Origin: Elusimicrobiota bacterium
Lineage (GTDB): Bacteria > Elusimicrobiota > Elusimicrobia > Elusimicrobiales > UBA9959
Direction of reading: 5' to 3'
DNA length: 36,203 nucleotides
NCBI GenBank assembly: GCA_030651035.1
Contig: JAUSCK010000285.1
Location: 1-36,203, forward strand
Shown here: positions 12,704-20,822 of the stretch, piece by piece
Position numbering within the stretch: position 1 is the stretch's first letter
Layout: every line of letters begins with the position of its first letter
Notes under the pieces: generated by a model
The model's input: only the letters and a program-made list of their open reading frames with translations
What the model was told of the DNA's origin: nothing
Database searches by the model: none
Made by a program: the position numbers and the translations under genes

Positions 12704-15091
12704 ATGAGAATAATTTATTCCTGGCTGTCCGACTTTATCGAGAATCCGCCGCCCGCGGAAGAGCTGGCGGCCAAGCTGGGCCGCATAGGGCTTAAGGTGG
12801 AGGAGCTAAAGAAGTCAGGCGCCTCTTTTTCGGGCGTCTGCGTCGGAGAGATCCTGAAGATAGACAAGCATCCCAACGCCGACAAGCTGGCCCTGGTGGA
12901 CGTGAGCGACGGCAGCGTGACGCTGCGCGTGGTCTGCGGCGCGAAGAACATCGCCGTGGGCCAGAAAATAGCTTTCGCCAAAGTGGGTGCCAAACTTGCC
13001 GAGGGCGAGCTTAAGAAAGCCAAGATCCGCGGCGTGGAATCCGAGGGGATGATCTGCTCCGCGTCCGAGCTGGGCCTGGAAGGCCGCGACAATACCGGCA
13101 TCCTTGTGCTGCCCGAAGCCACCCCCGTGGGGGTGGACGCGATTACCCTTTTCCCCAAAGCCGACTGCACCCTTGAAGTCGAAATGCTTCCGAACCAGTC
13201 GCATTGCCTGTCGCATTACGCGCTGGCCCGCGAGCTCTGTGTTTTTTACGGCTTTAAGCTGAAGGAGGCCGCGATATTCGACGGCCGCTCTTCCGGCAAT
13301 GTCGTGCCGGTTACCATACATGTGCCTGACCTGTGCCCCCGCTACGGCGCCATAGTTATAAAAGGCGTGCGCGGCGCTAAAACCCCTGCCTGGATGGCTG
13401 ACCGCCTGCGCGCCATGGGCTCCAATCCCAAGGGAAATATCCTTATCGACGGCTCCAATTACGTGATGTACGAACTGGGCCAGCCCACGCATTGTTTTGA
13501 TATTTCCAAACTCGCCGGCCCCAAGATAATCGTGCGCCGCGCCATGCCGGGCGAAATGCTTAAGCCCCTGGACGGCCAGGCCATTAAGCTGGACGCGGGC
13601 ATGCTGGTGATAGCCGACGCTTCAAAGCCCGTGGCGCTGGCCGGGGTGATGGGCGGCTTCTATACGGCCGTCTCCGAAGAGACCGACGCTATTTTGATAG
13701 AGTCCGCGCGCTTCCACGCGCCCACGGTACGCCTGGCTTCGAAGACCACCGGGATCAAGAGCGAATCCTCCTATCGCTTTGAGCGCGGCACGGACCCGGA
13801 GCTGCCGAAGAAGGCGGCGCGTCGCCTTGCGGCGCTTATCCTTGAGGCCTCGCCCGGTGCGGAAGTGGAGCAGATCTCCGATACTTACCCGGTTAAGTAT
13901 GAGCGGCCTGTGGTCGAGATCGACCCGGCGCGGATTAACGCAATTCTCGGCACTGGCATAGCTGACGGCGAGATCTACGCCTGCCTGAAGGCCTTCCAGC
14001 CTGACCTGAAGGATGCCAAGCCCTGGAAATTTACTGTGCCGTCCTATCGGCAGGATATCGAGTCCGTCTGGGACGTTTCAGAAGAGGTCGCGCGTTATGT
14101 AGGTTACGATGTTATCCCGGCCGAGTCGCATATGCCCATGCTGCCTTCGGCGGTCACGCCCCGGTGGGCGGTGGGGCTGGAGATGAAGAATACGCTGGCC
14201 GGCCTGGGTTTCAGCGAGGTTTATAACTACGATTTTATTTCGGCAAAGGAAATGAAGGCCTGCGCTTTTTACGCAGATATGGCGCTGGAGGTCAAGAACC
14301 CGCTGTCTTCGGATTACCAGTTCATGCGCCAGTCCTTGCTGACGGGGCTGCTTAAGACTTTGCGCTACAATCTTAACCGCGGCCGCGAGTCGGTGCAGAT
14401 CTTCGAGTCCGGCTCTGTTTACTCCAGGACGGAAGCCGGCAAGGCCGAAGATGTCCACTGCGCGGGGCTTATGTCGGGGGATTTCCCCGAGGGCGGTTTC
14501 TGGCAGGGCGGACAGGGCGTCGCCGATTTCTACCACCTTAAAGGTATGATGAGCCGGCTGTTCATCGGGAAGGGCGGTTTCCGTTTTGAGAAGCCTAAAA
14601 CAGCGCCGGGTTATTTCCAGCCGGGCCTTTGTCTTGAGATGAAGCTGGGGGGGAACTCGGCGGGATATGCGGGCAAGCTGAGCCCGGCGGTGGCGGCGGC
14701 GTTCGATTTCAAGGATAACAATATTTTCTACTTCGAGATCCCCCTGACCTGCATGGTCGCGGCCTGGAAGCCGGATTTCTGGCAGAAGATCGCCAGGATC
14801 AAGCCGGTGTCGGCTTTCCCGCAGAACTGGCGCGACTTGTCCATCGTGCTTGAAGAAAAGCACGAGTGGCACGAGCTGGAGCGCTCTTTTTCCGGCGTGC
14901 AGGACCTGGCTTCGGCGCGGCTTATAGACGTTTACAAGGGCAAGAACATCCCGGCGGGCTTCCGCAGCCTCACCATCCGCTTCACTTTCTCGTCGATGAC
15001 GGGTACCCTTAATGACGCCGATGTTGGCGCCCACATGACGGCCATCCTTGATAAGCTCGCCAAAAACTTCAGCGCCAAACTCCGCAGCTAA
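12704..15091 (+). CDS. pheT: Phenylalanyl-tRNA synthetase beta subunit
   Basis: Partner of PheS that binds and edits tRNA-Phe. It has 795 residues, the normal length. Domain order: N-terminal helix block; EMAP-type tRNA-binding OB fold (~40-150, with KHPNADKLALVDV and SEGMICSASELGL); B3/B4 editing domain (~200-370, SSYRFERGTDPELP); B5 domain (~395-465, WDVSEEVARYVGYD); core; and C-terminal ferredoxin-like anticodon-binding domain (~700-795, PQNWRDLSIVLEE to FSSMTGTLNDADV). It is separated from pheS by a 90-base gap holding a repeat, which is unusual for this normally tight pair. Confidence 0.97.
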   Translation: MRIIYSWLSDFIENPPPAEELAAKLGRIGLKVEELKKSGASFSGVCVGEILKIDKHPNADKLALVDVSDGSVTLRVVCGAKNIAVGQKIAFAKVGAKLAEGELKKAKIRGVESEGMICSASELGLEGRDNTGILVLPEATPVGVDAITLFPKADCTLEVEMLPNQSHCLSHYALARELCVFYGFKLKEAAIFDGRSSGNVVPVTIHVPDLCPRYGAIVIKGVRGAKTPAWMADRLRAMGSNPKGNILIDGSNYVMYELGQPTHCFDISKLAGPKIIVRRAMPGEMLKPLDGQAIKLDAGMLVIADASKPVALAGVMGGFYTAVSEETDAILIESARFHAPTVRLASKTTGIKSESSYRFERGTDPELPKKAARRLAALILEASPGAEVEQISDTYPVKYERPVVEIDPARINAILGTGIADGEIYACLKAFQPDLKDAKPWKFTVPSYRQDIESVWDVSEEVARYVGYDVIPAESHMPMLPSAVTPRWAVGLEMKNTLAGLGFSEVYNYDFISAKEMKACAFYADMALEVKNPLSSDYQFMRQSLLTGLLKTLRYNLNRGRESVQIFESGSVYSRTEAGKAEDVHCAGLMSGDFPEGGFWQGGQGVADFYHLKGMMSRLFIGKGGFRFEKPKTAPGYFQPGLCLEMKLGGNSAGYAGKLSPAVAAAFDFKDNNIFYFEIPLTCMVAAWKPDFWQKIARIKPVSAFPQNWRDLSIVLEEKHEWHELERSFSGVQDLASARLIDVYKGKNIPAGFRSLTIRFTFSSMTGTLNDADVGAHMTAILDKLAKNFSAKLRS

Positions 15092-15108
15092 GCTGCTTTA
15101 GGAATAAC

Positions 15109-15696
15109 ATGAAAATCATATTCTCTGTTGTTGTGTCTTTAGGTCTTATACTGCCAGTGCTTGCATCGGCGCAGCAAGCGGGTAGTCCCGCGGAGCAGCC
15201 TGCTGTAAAAAAAGCGGCTGCGCCTGCGGCTGCCGTGAAAGAAGCGGTTAAAGCGGGCGACACGGTTCCCATGTTCGCGCTCAGGAAATTTGGCGGTAAT
15301 TTTATTTTTCTTAAGCGCTATTGCGGAAAAACTAAAAATAATCCCGCAGTGAAAGCCGTGCTGCTGGACTTTTTTGCCACGGATTGTATAGGCTGCGTAG
15401 CCCAGCTTCCCGAGCTTCATTCCCTGGCGGGGAAATATGCGCCAAAAGGGCTTGAAACTTTCCTTATCAGCATCGACCCTAAGCCCGAAGAGGTGTTGCC
15501 GGATTTCTTAAAAGAAAAGAATGTAACCCTTCCCGTGCTGACGGATATGTATAGGAAAACGCTTGTAAATTACGGCTTTAAAACCGTGCCGCAGACAGTG
15601 CTTATCGACGGGGATTGTAAAGCGTTTTATGTGACGAAGAAAGGCGATAAGGGCTACTCCGCCTTTGCGGAAAGCCTTGAAAACCTGCTGAAATAG
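15109..15696 (+). CDS. Periplasmic thioredoxin-like (TlpA/ResA-type) protein
   Basis: A thiol-disulfide exchange protein, likely exported. A signal peptide (residues 1-22, ending LASAQ) is followed by a Lys/Ala linker, then a thioredoxin fold with LLDFFATDCIGCVAQLPEL (CIGC at 93-96) and cis-Pro in FKTVPQTVLIDG. The length, 195 residues, is normal for TlpA-like proteins. AGGAA stands shortly before the ATG. It starts 17 bases after pheT and may be read from that transcript. It is convergent with the next gene, whose end is 16 bases away; no terminator is visible between them. Confidence 0.85.
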   Translation: MKIIFSVVVSLGLILPVLASAQQAGSPAEQPAVKKAAAPAAAVKEAVKAGDTVPMFALRKFGGNFIFLKRYCGKTKNNPAVKAVLLDFFATDCIGCVAQLPELHSLAGKYAPKGLETFLISIDPKPEEVLPDFLKEKNVTLPVLTDMYRKTLVNYGFKTVPQTVLIDGDCKAFYVTKKGDKGYSAFAESLENLLK

Positions 15697-15711
15697 CCGG
15701 ATACCAATTTC

Positions 15712-16995
15712 CTAAAAATATAATGCGATGAAAGTGTCTATGTTAAGCGCTGGTATTTTAGACCGCCAGATTTCAAAAACCTGGCTTCCCCCTGGTCCAG
15801 TGATAGTCACTCTCTGAACAATGGTTTCCTTCTTAATATTACAACTACCGGAAAGGTTCCAACCGACTCTGGGATGGGGTTTCCATTCGACCCCGGTGCT
15901 GAGGAAGGCCGTGGAAAAATCAAAATGCTTTGAATAATGGCGGACAAAGTAAGTCTGCCCGCCTGTAGTTAACTGCAAGTTAGTCTGAGTCTGCAGATCC
16001 CCCACCTCAGGGTTTAGTGCGTGCGAGTATTTGGCGATGCCGACCCCGGCGTTCCAGTTGAAGACCTCCGAAAGCTTCCCCGTGCGGCTAACCCCGAACC
16101 GAACGCGCAAACCGGTGTATCCGAGCGGTATCCTATTGTCGTCGTTAGCGGTATAGGTGGAGCCGGGGCTGCCTGCCAGTAAATCGCCCGCCCCGAGAGA
16201 TCCATCTCCCGCAGATAAACTGGTACGCTCAAGCTGGATCATGTACTTGGGGTTAAACCATAACCTGTAACGTATGCCGTAGTTGAGACCGACTTGATTC
16301 CCGGACCCGAAAGTATCATCCGCTTTAAAGGCCAGGGGATTATAGGTCGTCACGGGGGTTTCCGCCTTGTTGTTCAACCCGTAACTTCCGCCGATAAAAA
16401 TCCCTATTCCCAGGGGTTTCCAGGGTTTAGTAATCTTAGGCGCAGTAATTCTTTTCGATGTCCTGCCGGACATGGAGAGCACCGTTTTCTCAGCCAGCTG
16501 GTAGAGCTGGCCTTCAGTGCAGTCCGGGCAGACTTCACTGGCGTTTTTGTCAACTAGCCCTGTTTCAATATCGATCACGCTGAGGGTAAGATTGTAGGTG
16601 CCGCCGGTTTTGCTCAGGCTGCCTGTCACCATCTTGCGCGCGCCCAGGAGTTGGCCCATTTCCACGGCGCAGCTTTGATCGGTGCAGCCCGAGGCCTGGA
16701 ATTTCTGCTCGTCCAGCACTTCCTTTATGCGCCCCCGCTCCAGCCAGCGGTAATCGGGCAGGACGCCAAAAACCTTGACGCGGATATGCTGCGTCAACGC
16801 CATTATGGTGCCGTTGGAAATTGTGTCCTTGCTCAGATTCTCCAAGTCCCAGACTGCCGCGGTAGCTTCAAGCGCCGGGGAAGCGGGTTTCTCTTGGGCA
16901 AAAGCGTTGAGGGGAGATATGACGGCCAGGGAGGCCAGGATCAAAACGGAACTTGCGTGCGGAAATGACTTTAAACAGCGCTTATATAATTTCAT
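15712..16995 (-). CDS. CsgG-like domain fused to an outer-membrane beta-barrel-like domain
   Basis: 427 residues. A signal peptide (1-34, PLNAFAQ) is followed by a CsgG/TolB-N-like domain (~40-185: AAVWDLENLS, WLERGRIKEVLDEQKFQASG, MGQLLGARKMVTGSLSKTGG, LSVIDIETG). Such domains occur in envelope assembly proteins. From ~195 on, alternating polar and aromatic strands end in LNIDTFIALYF, whose final Phe is the usual signal for outer-membrane insertion. The two Cys pairs (GCTDQSC and CPDC) are a lineage feature. Its function is unknown; a stand-alone envelope protein is likely. Single-gene unit transcribed leftwards. Confidence 0.7.
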   Translation of the reverse strand: MKLYKRCLKSFPHASSVLILASLAVISPLNAFAQEKPASPALEATAAVWDLENLSKDTISNGTIMALTQHIRVKVFGVLPDYRWLERGRIKEVLDEQKFQASGCTDQSCAVEMGQLLGARKMVTGSLSKTGGTYNLTLSVIDIETGLVDKNASEVCPDCTEGQLYQLAEKTVLSMSGRTSKRITAPKITKPWKPLGIGIFIGGSYGLNNKAETPVTTYNPLAFKADDTFGSGNQVGLNYGIRYRLWFNPKYMIQLERTSLSAGDGSLGAGDLLAGSPGSTYTANDDNRIPLGYTGLRVRFGVSRTGKLSEVFNWNAGVGIAKYSHALNPEVGDLQTQTNLQLTTGGQTYFVRHYSKHFDFSTAFLSTGVEWKPHPRVGWNLSGSCNIKKETIVQRVTITGPGGSQVFEIWRSKIPALNIDTFIALYF

Positions 16996-17240
16996 TAATT
17001 AATTCGCCTATGCACATGACGCCACTAACCACAACCAGTAGTATCAGCGTAGCGACGCAAACTGCTATATGTTGTAGATGGTGGAGTCAAGTAGATACCC
17101 ATATTAATTAATCACCCCTCCCGAAAAATTTGCGGCCTTTTTTGCCGGGTGGCACCCTTATAAAGGCACAATGTAGTTTAGCAAAATAAAAAAATGAATA
17201 AGGCGTTTTCATTCAACAAAAATATTAAATTTAAACAGGG

Positions 17241-18092
17241 TTAATCGTTTATACGCGCAAGCTGGTGAAGGAAGAAGTCCGCGCTCCATGCGCGGAGCCC
17301 CTCCTGCTCGCGCAAAGGCAGGAACCGCTGGACATCATTGCGGGCCGCGGCCCAATCAATGCGCCTGATGGTAGCCGCCATGCATTCCTGAACCCAGCGC
17401 ATGGTCACCGTGAGCTGTTGCCCGGCCCAGGGCCCCTGCTGGTATAAAGCATGGCATAATAGCTCCAGATCGGGTTTGGTCTTGCGCGCGACATACCACA
17501 CAAAGTCATACCAGTCGCGGCCCTTAACATAGGGGCGGCAGAGCAGCGCGTGCAGCTTCAGCCCAAAGCTGGATTCCAGGGACTGCGTAGTCAGGGGCGC
17601 CGTAACGGGGAACGTGAGGTAGCTGGTTGTGAACGTGGAGCCCGCGGGGGGATTGGTGTCTATCTCAAGCTTTATGCGAATCTTGCGGGCCTGATACCGC
17701 TCGAACGGCAGGTCCAGCGCCAGGATCTTGCCGATGGAATCGGTCTTCAGGAACGCTTTCTGAACGGCCGTTTCCGCCTGGGACTTATCTTGCACCTCAA
17801 AAGGAATGCCTTCACGCGCGCAGTCCTTGCGCACGGACTCCAGATAGTCCTGCCAGCGGAAACCCGGGTTGGGCCGCTTGAGCAGGAAATCCAGGTCCTC
17901 CGAAAAACGGTTCATCCCGGCTACGATGCGCAGGCAGGTTCCGCCATGAAACATGGCCTCCGCGAACATGCCGGCGCGCGAGAGGCTGGACAGCACATAG
18001 TGCTGCATGAGTTCCTGCAGCACGTTCTCCTGTTCAACCGGGTTAGCCGGCGCATACTCGCGGATTTTCGCGCTTAATACTTTATCCAGCAT
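17241..18092 (-). CDS. abiEii: AbiEii-type nucleotidyltransferase toxin
   Basis: The toxin of the AbiE type IV toxin-antitoxin/phage-defence system; it is a nucleotidyltransferase, and related enzymes modify tRNA acceptor ends. It has 283 residues. MFHGGTCLRIVAGMNRFSED followed by LDF (residues 48-69) is the GGT...SEDLDF active-site pattern. KIRIKLEIDTNP and LESSFGLKLHALLCRPYVKG then RDWYDFVWY are the typical mid-protein blocks. Its start overlaps the end of abiEi by 11 bases, the classic arrangement. No sign of damage. Confidence 0.93.
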   Translation of the reverse strand: MLDKVLSAKIREYAPANPVEQENVLQELMQHYVLSSLSRAGMFAEAMFHGGTCLRIVAGMNRFSEDLDFLLKRPNPGFRWQDYLESVRKDCAREGIPFEVQDKSQAETAVQKAFLKTDSIGKILALDLPFERYQARKIRIKLEIDTNPPAGSTFTTSYLTFPVTAPLTTQSLESSFGLKLHALLCRPYVKGRDWYDFVWYVARKTKPDLELLCHALYQQGPWAGQQLTVTMRWVQECMAATIRRIDWAAARNDVQRFLPLREQEGLRAWSADFFLHQLARIND

Positions 18093-18741
18093 GGTTCACG
18101 GCTCCTTTCAACCCCTCAAGGTAAGCGTGCACGCGGCGGCTTCGGATGCTGCCCAGAATTTCGTCGAACGCTTCAAAGGAGAGCGCACGCAGATCATCCT
18201 CCTCTATGCGAAGCGACTCAGTCAGATACCCAAGGCCATTGCGGCTCCAGGTGATGTCCTTATTGAGGTAAACCGCGTCGGCAATGGCGCGCAGCGGCGA
18301 AGCGATAAACGCCCACGCGTTGCGGGCAACCTCCACGGCTTCAACCCCGGCTCGCGGCGCGCGCGCCGGCACACGCCGGAAGCTGAATACCCCCAGCGGC
18401 GTGGAGAACTCCCGGCTGCGCCCTACCGTGACGCTGCTCACCTGGTAGACCGCTTCTGGGATCAGCCCGTGATGCGCCAGCGCGGACTCCAGGCTGATAT
18501 GGGATGGGGAATGCAGCACACCGGCCAGCACGAACGGGTGAGGCTCGGACTTTCTATAAGGCGGGCCGAGCGTGAAAAGGCCCGGCTTTAAGCGCAGGAT
18601 TTCACCGGCCTGACAGGCCCGATGCACCAGCAGCGCACGCGCGCCGGAACTGCTGCCGGAAAATAGGTTGCTGATGACAGTTTCATTGAACAGTCCGCCT
18701 GGCGGCGCCAATTTAAAAACTTTCTCGGTAAGGTTTTGCAT
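18082..18741 (-). CDS. abiEi: AbiEi-type antitoxin/transcriptional repressor
   Basis: The antitoxin counteracts AbiEii without direct binding and represses the operon from inverted repeats. It has 219 residues. The N-terminal winged-helix-like part covers ~1-60 (ALLVHRACQAGEILRLKPGL followed by FTLG). The C-terminal domain has HISLESALAHHGLIPE, VYQVSSVTVGRS, FRRVPA and ASPLRAIADAVYLN, all AbiEi hallmarks. An inverted repeat (ATTAC/GTAAT) lies 13-29 bases before its ATG, a fitting operator. It starts at 18741 and reads leftwards into abiEii. Confidence 0.9.
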   Translation of the reverse strand: MQNLTEKVFKLAPPGGLFNETVISNLFSGSSSGARALLVHRACQAGEILRLKPGLFTLGPPYRKSEPHPFVLAGVLHSPSHISLESALAHHGLIPEAVYQVSSVTVGRSREFSTPLGVFSFRRVPARAPRAGVEAVEVARNAWAFIASPLRAIADAVYLNKDITWSRNGLGYLTESLRIEEDDLRALSFEAFDEILGSIRSRRVHAYLEGLKGAVNHAG

Positions 18742-18753
18742 TTATGTTTATAC

Positions 18754-18770
18754 ATTACGATATTAGTAAT
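18754..18770 (-). promoter_or_regulatory. Inverted repeat in the abiE promoter, likely operator
   Basis: ATTAC-GATATTA-GTAAT, a perfect 5-bp dyad between a TTGCGT (-35-like, 18775-18780 on the minus strand) and the start region of abiEi. Position and symmetry fit self-repression by AbiEi. Unproven. Confidence 0.5.
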
Positions 18771-18830
18771 CTAGACGCAAGATATTTAACCTGAATTCTG
18801 CAGTTAGAAGTGGTTTCCGAAGCCATGCTA

Positions 18831-18865
18831 GTGCCGCATCAAAGGACTATGCCCCTCACTGTCCG
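18831..18865 (+). repeat. Decayed copy of the 34-nt nested-hairpin repeat (copy R4)
   Basis: GTGCCGCATCA at the left and an inner GGAC-TAT-GCCC resemble copies R1 and R2; the right arm is degraded. It borders the decayed dehydrogenase region. Confidence 0.5.
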
Positions 18866-19172
18866 ACTACACCGACTACGCGAAGCTCAAAGAAGATATT
18901 GAAATAGACCTCTGGGGCACGATAGTCTCGACGAAGGTTTTTACGCGGCGGAAAACAGCAGCATGCCCGGGTGGATGGAAGAAGCTGCAAGCGCGCGCAA
19001 AACGCTCTTGTCGCCCGAATCAGCCGCCGGGAAAATAATAAGCAAATGCAAGGGGAATAAATTCCTGATAACGACCAATTTCGAGATCGCGCTGTTCCGT
19101 TTCCTGAGCAAAGTCCTCCCCGACTTCGCTGTGGCCGCTCTGATGGATACCTCGCTGCCCCGTCCAAAATAG
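18865..19172 (+). pseudogene. Remnant of a short-chain dehydrogenase/reductase-like gene
   Basis: Two frames carry fragments. The first reads DYAKLKEDIEIDLWGTIVST then KVF, like the central INLxG strand region of SDR enzymes. From ~18950 another frame reads SSMPGWMEEAASARKTLLSP, KIISKCKGNKFLIT and ALFRFLSKVLPDF, like the C-terminal tail of sphinganine-reductase-type SDRs. The catalytic SYK region between them is absent, so the gene is deleted and shifted. Assignment rests on pattern memory and is moderate at best. Confidence 0.45.
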
Positions 19173-19219
19173 AGGCACTGACAATAACTTAGCCCGCTAT
19201 TATGACGCCCTTGCACCCT

Positions 19220-19423
19220 TTACCTGCCGCAGCGGAACCCGATCCGGCCGAACGTGAAGGACGGGGTGTAGCTCGCGAGGAAGTCGAACACCCCGGCGGT
19301 CGCGCTGTTGCCCCAGTCGCCGCCCCGGACCACCGCTTTGGTTGCTGCCCCGCCATAATACTGACCCACTCCATAAAGGTTAGTGTAGTTGGCGTTTGAA
19401 GGGCCGGTAAATATTACCGCTCT
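19220..19423 (-). pseudogene. 3' fragment of a C-type-lectin/FGE-like gene resembling a DGR variable repeat
   Basis: The minus strand reads NANYTNLYGVGQYYGGAATK, then AVVRGGDWGNSATAGVF, DFLASYTPSFTFGR and IGFRCGR, then stop (19220-19222). RGGxW...AGVF...IGFRC is the C-terminal pattern of formylglycine-enzyme/C-type-lectin domains used as variable regions by diversity-generating retroelements. The variable positions (D, G, N, S, T, D, L, S, Y, F, F, G) are almost all NNC codons, as expected if a template with AAC codons was copied with adenine mutagenesis. The frame closes upstream at ~19430, so the body of the gene is missing. No reverse transcriptase or template repeat is in the window. Confidence 0.6.
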
Positions 19424-19550
19424 AAAATAAAAAAGTGATCAGGCCTTGAGGTTGAGCGCTGCAACGGGATGCGGATGGGTCGCGGAAATAGCGCGGGTTT
19501 TTGATATTGAATACGAAATCTTTACAGGCGGGCTGAAGGTTTTGTATCTT

Positions 19551-19578
19551 TAACCTATCGGTTAGTAACCTTTAGGTT
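19551..19578 (+). promoter_or_regulatory. Two tandem palindromes before the ATPase gene
   Basis: TAACC-TATC-GGTTA (19551-19564) and AACCT-TT-AGGTT (19567-19578) lie 14-41 bases before the ATG at 19592. Their tandem position suggests an operator bound by a dimeric repressor. No known regulator was matched. Confidence 0.45.
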
Positions 19579-19591
19579 CAATGGAGCGCTT

Positions 19592-20722
19592 ATGAATCCG
19601 TTCATTTTCGGTGAAGTTGTGCGGGACGCTGATTTTATCGACAGAAAAGAGGAGTTGGAAACTCTTGTGAAGGACCTTTCAGACGGACAGAAGGTGTTCT
19701 TGATCGCGCCGCGCAGGTACGGAAAAACGTCGCTTCTCCTCGCCGCCGCTGAAAAACTTAAAACAAAGGGCGTAAGAGTGATCTATCTGGACCTGTTTAA
19801 AACCGCCTCTGTAGAACAGTTTGCCGCCGCATTGGGCAAAGCCGCGGCTGAAATGAGAAAGTTGGGTTTTGCCGAGGCTGTTAAATTTATCGGGGAGTTC
19901 GTTTCCGGCCTGAGGCCGCAGTTTTCCGTAAATCCGGACGGTTCCTTAAGCCTCGGCGTTGACGCCTCGCCGCCGCAGAAAGAGGTTTTTCAGATGATAG
20001 ATAACCTGCTGGCCTACCCCCAGGAATTAGCTGTCCGGGAAAAGAAACCGGTAGTTGTAATGTTCGACGAGTTCCAGGAAATAGTGAGTATAGGCGGGGA
20101 ACCGCTGGAAAAACTCATGCGCGCGGTAATACAAAAACAGCGCAATGTCGGTTATGTTTTCTGCGGTTCAAAAAAGACGATGATGAACGAAATGGTCTCA
20201 AAAAAATCCCGGGCCTTCTTCGGCATGGGGCCGGTCACACACCTTGAAAAGATCCCCCTTGAATATTTTGAAAAGTATCTTGCCGGAAATTTCGCCAGAG
20301 GTGGTTTTGACTGCCCCCGGGAAACCCTGCGGGCCATCGTCAGCTCCGCCGGCGGCATACCATACTATATTCAATATCTCGCCCACGAACTGTGGGACCT
20401 TAAAGCCGAAGAAAAGAAAATTACGGACGCCGATGTGGAACGGGCCGTAGCGCTGATCGCTAAAAGGAACACGCCGCTTTACCAGAACCTTTGGGAAAAC
20501 CTGCCCCAAACGCAAAAGCGGCTGCTGCAGGGACTGGCCGCAAACCCGGGCGCCGCAGTCTTCAGCGGGGCTTTTATCACCAGATTCCAACTAAATTCTT
20601 CAGCGCTGGTAAAAAAATCTTTAAGCCTGTTGGTATCGAAGGATATTATAGAGAAGGAAGCCGCGGGTTACATCTTTACGGATTATTGGATGGGTGTGTG
20701 GGTGCGGCAGAACTGCTCCTAA
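19592..20722 (+). CDS. AAA+ ATPase of the archaeal-ATPase (ATPase_2) type
   Basis: 376 residues. The start MNPFIFGEVVRDADFIDRKE is typical of this family. Walker A is APRRYGKTS (39-47), Walker B VVVMFDE (154-160), and a sensor-like VFCGSKKTMM follows (near 186-196). A winged-helix-like C-terminal region (~300-376, ending DYWMGVWVRQNCS) is typical. These proteins are found in many prokaryotes, often as lone or mobile genes; their substrate is unknown. GGAG at 19582-19585 precedes the ATG. Upstream palindromes suggest regulation. Confidence 0.82.
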   Translation: MNPFIFGEVVRDADFIDRKEELETLVKDLSDGQKVFLIAPRRYGKTSLLLAAAEKLKTKGVRVIYLDLFKTASVEQFAAALGKAAAEMRKLGFAEAVKFIGEFVSGLRPQFSVNPDGSLSLGVDASPPQKEVFQMIDNLLAYPQELAVREKKPVVVMFDEFQEIVSIGGEPLEKLMRAVIQKQRNVGYVFCGSKKTMMNEMVSKKSRAFFGMGPVTHLEKIPLEYFEKYLAGNFARGGFDCPRETLRAIVSSAGGIPYYIQYLAHELWDLKAEEKKITDADVERAVALIAKRNTPLYQNLWENLPQTQKRLLQGLAANPGAAVFSGAFITRFQLNSSALVKKSLSLLVSKDIIEKEAAGYIFTDYWMGVWVRQNCS

Positions 20723-20822
20723 ATGCAGGAAGGCCTGGAGAAAAACATAATTCTTTTGGCGCGTATTTTTAATTCCTATAATCTGCCTGATCAGGACTAA
20801 GGGGAAGATTTTTTCATCGACC

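Noticed and set aside
14078-15034. 318-codon open frame on the minus strand
   Set aside because: Opposite strand of pheT.
19202-19399. Plus-strand ORF opposite the DGR-like fragment
   Set aside because: The minus strand carries the recognisable RGGxW..IGFRC protein pattern; the plus strand has none.
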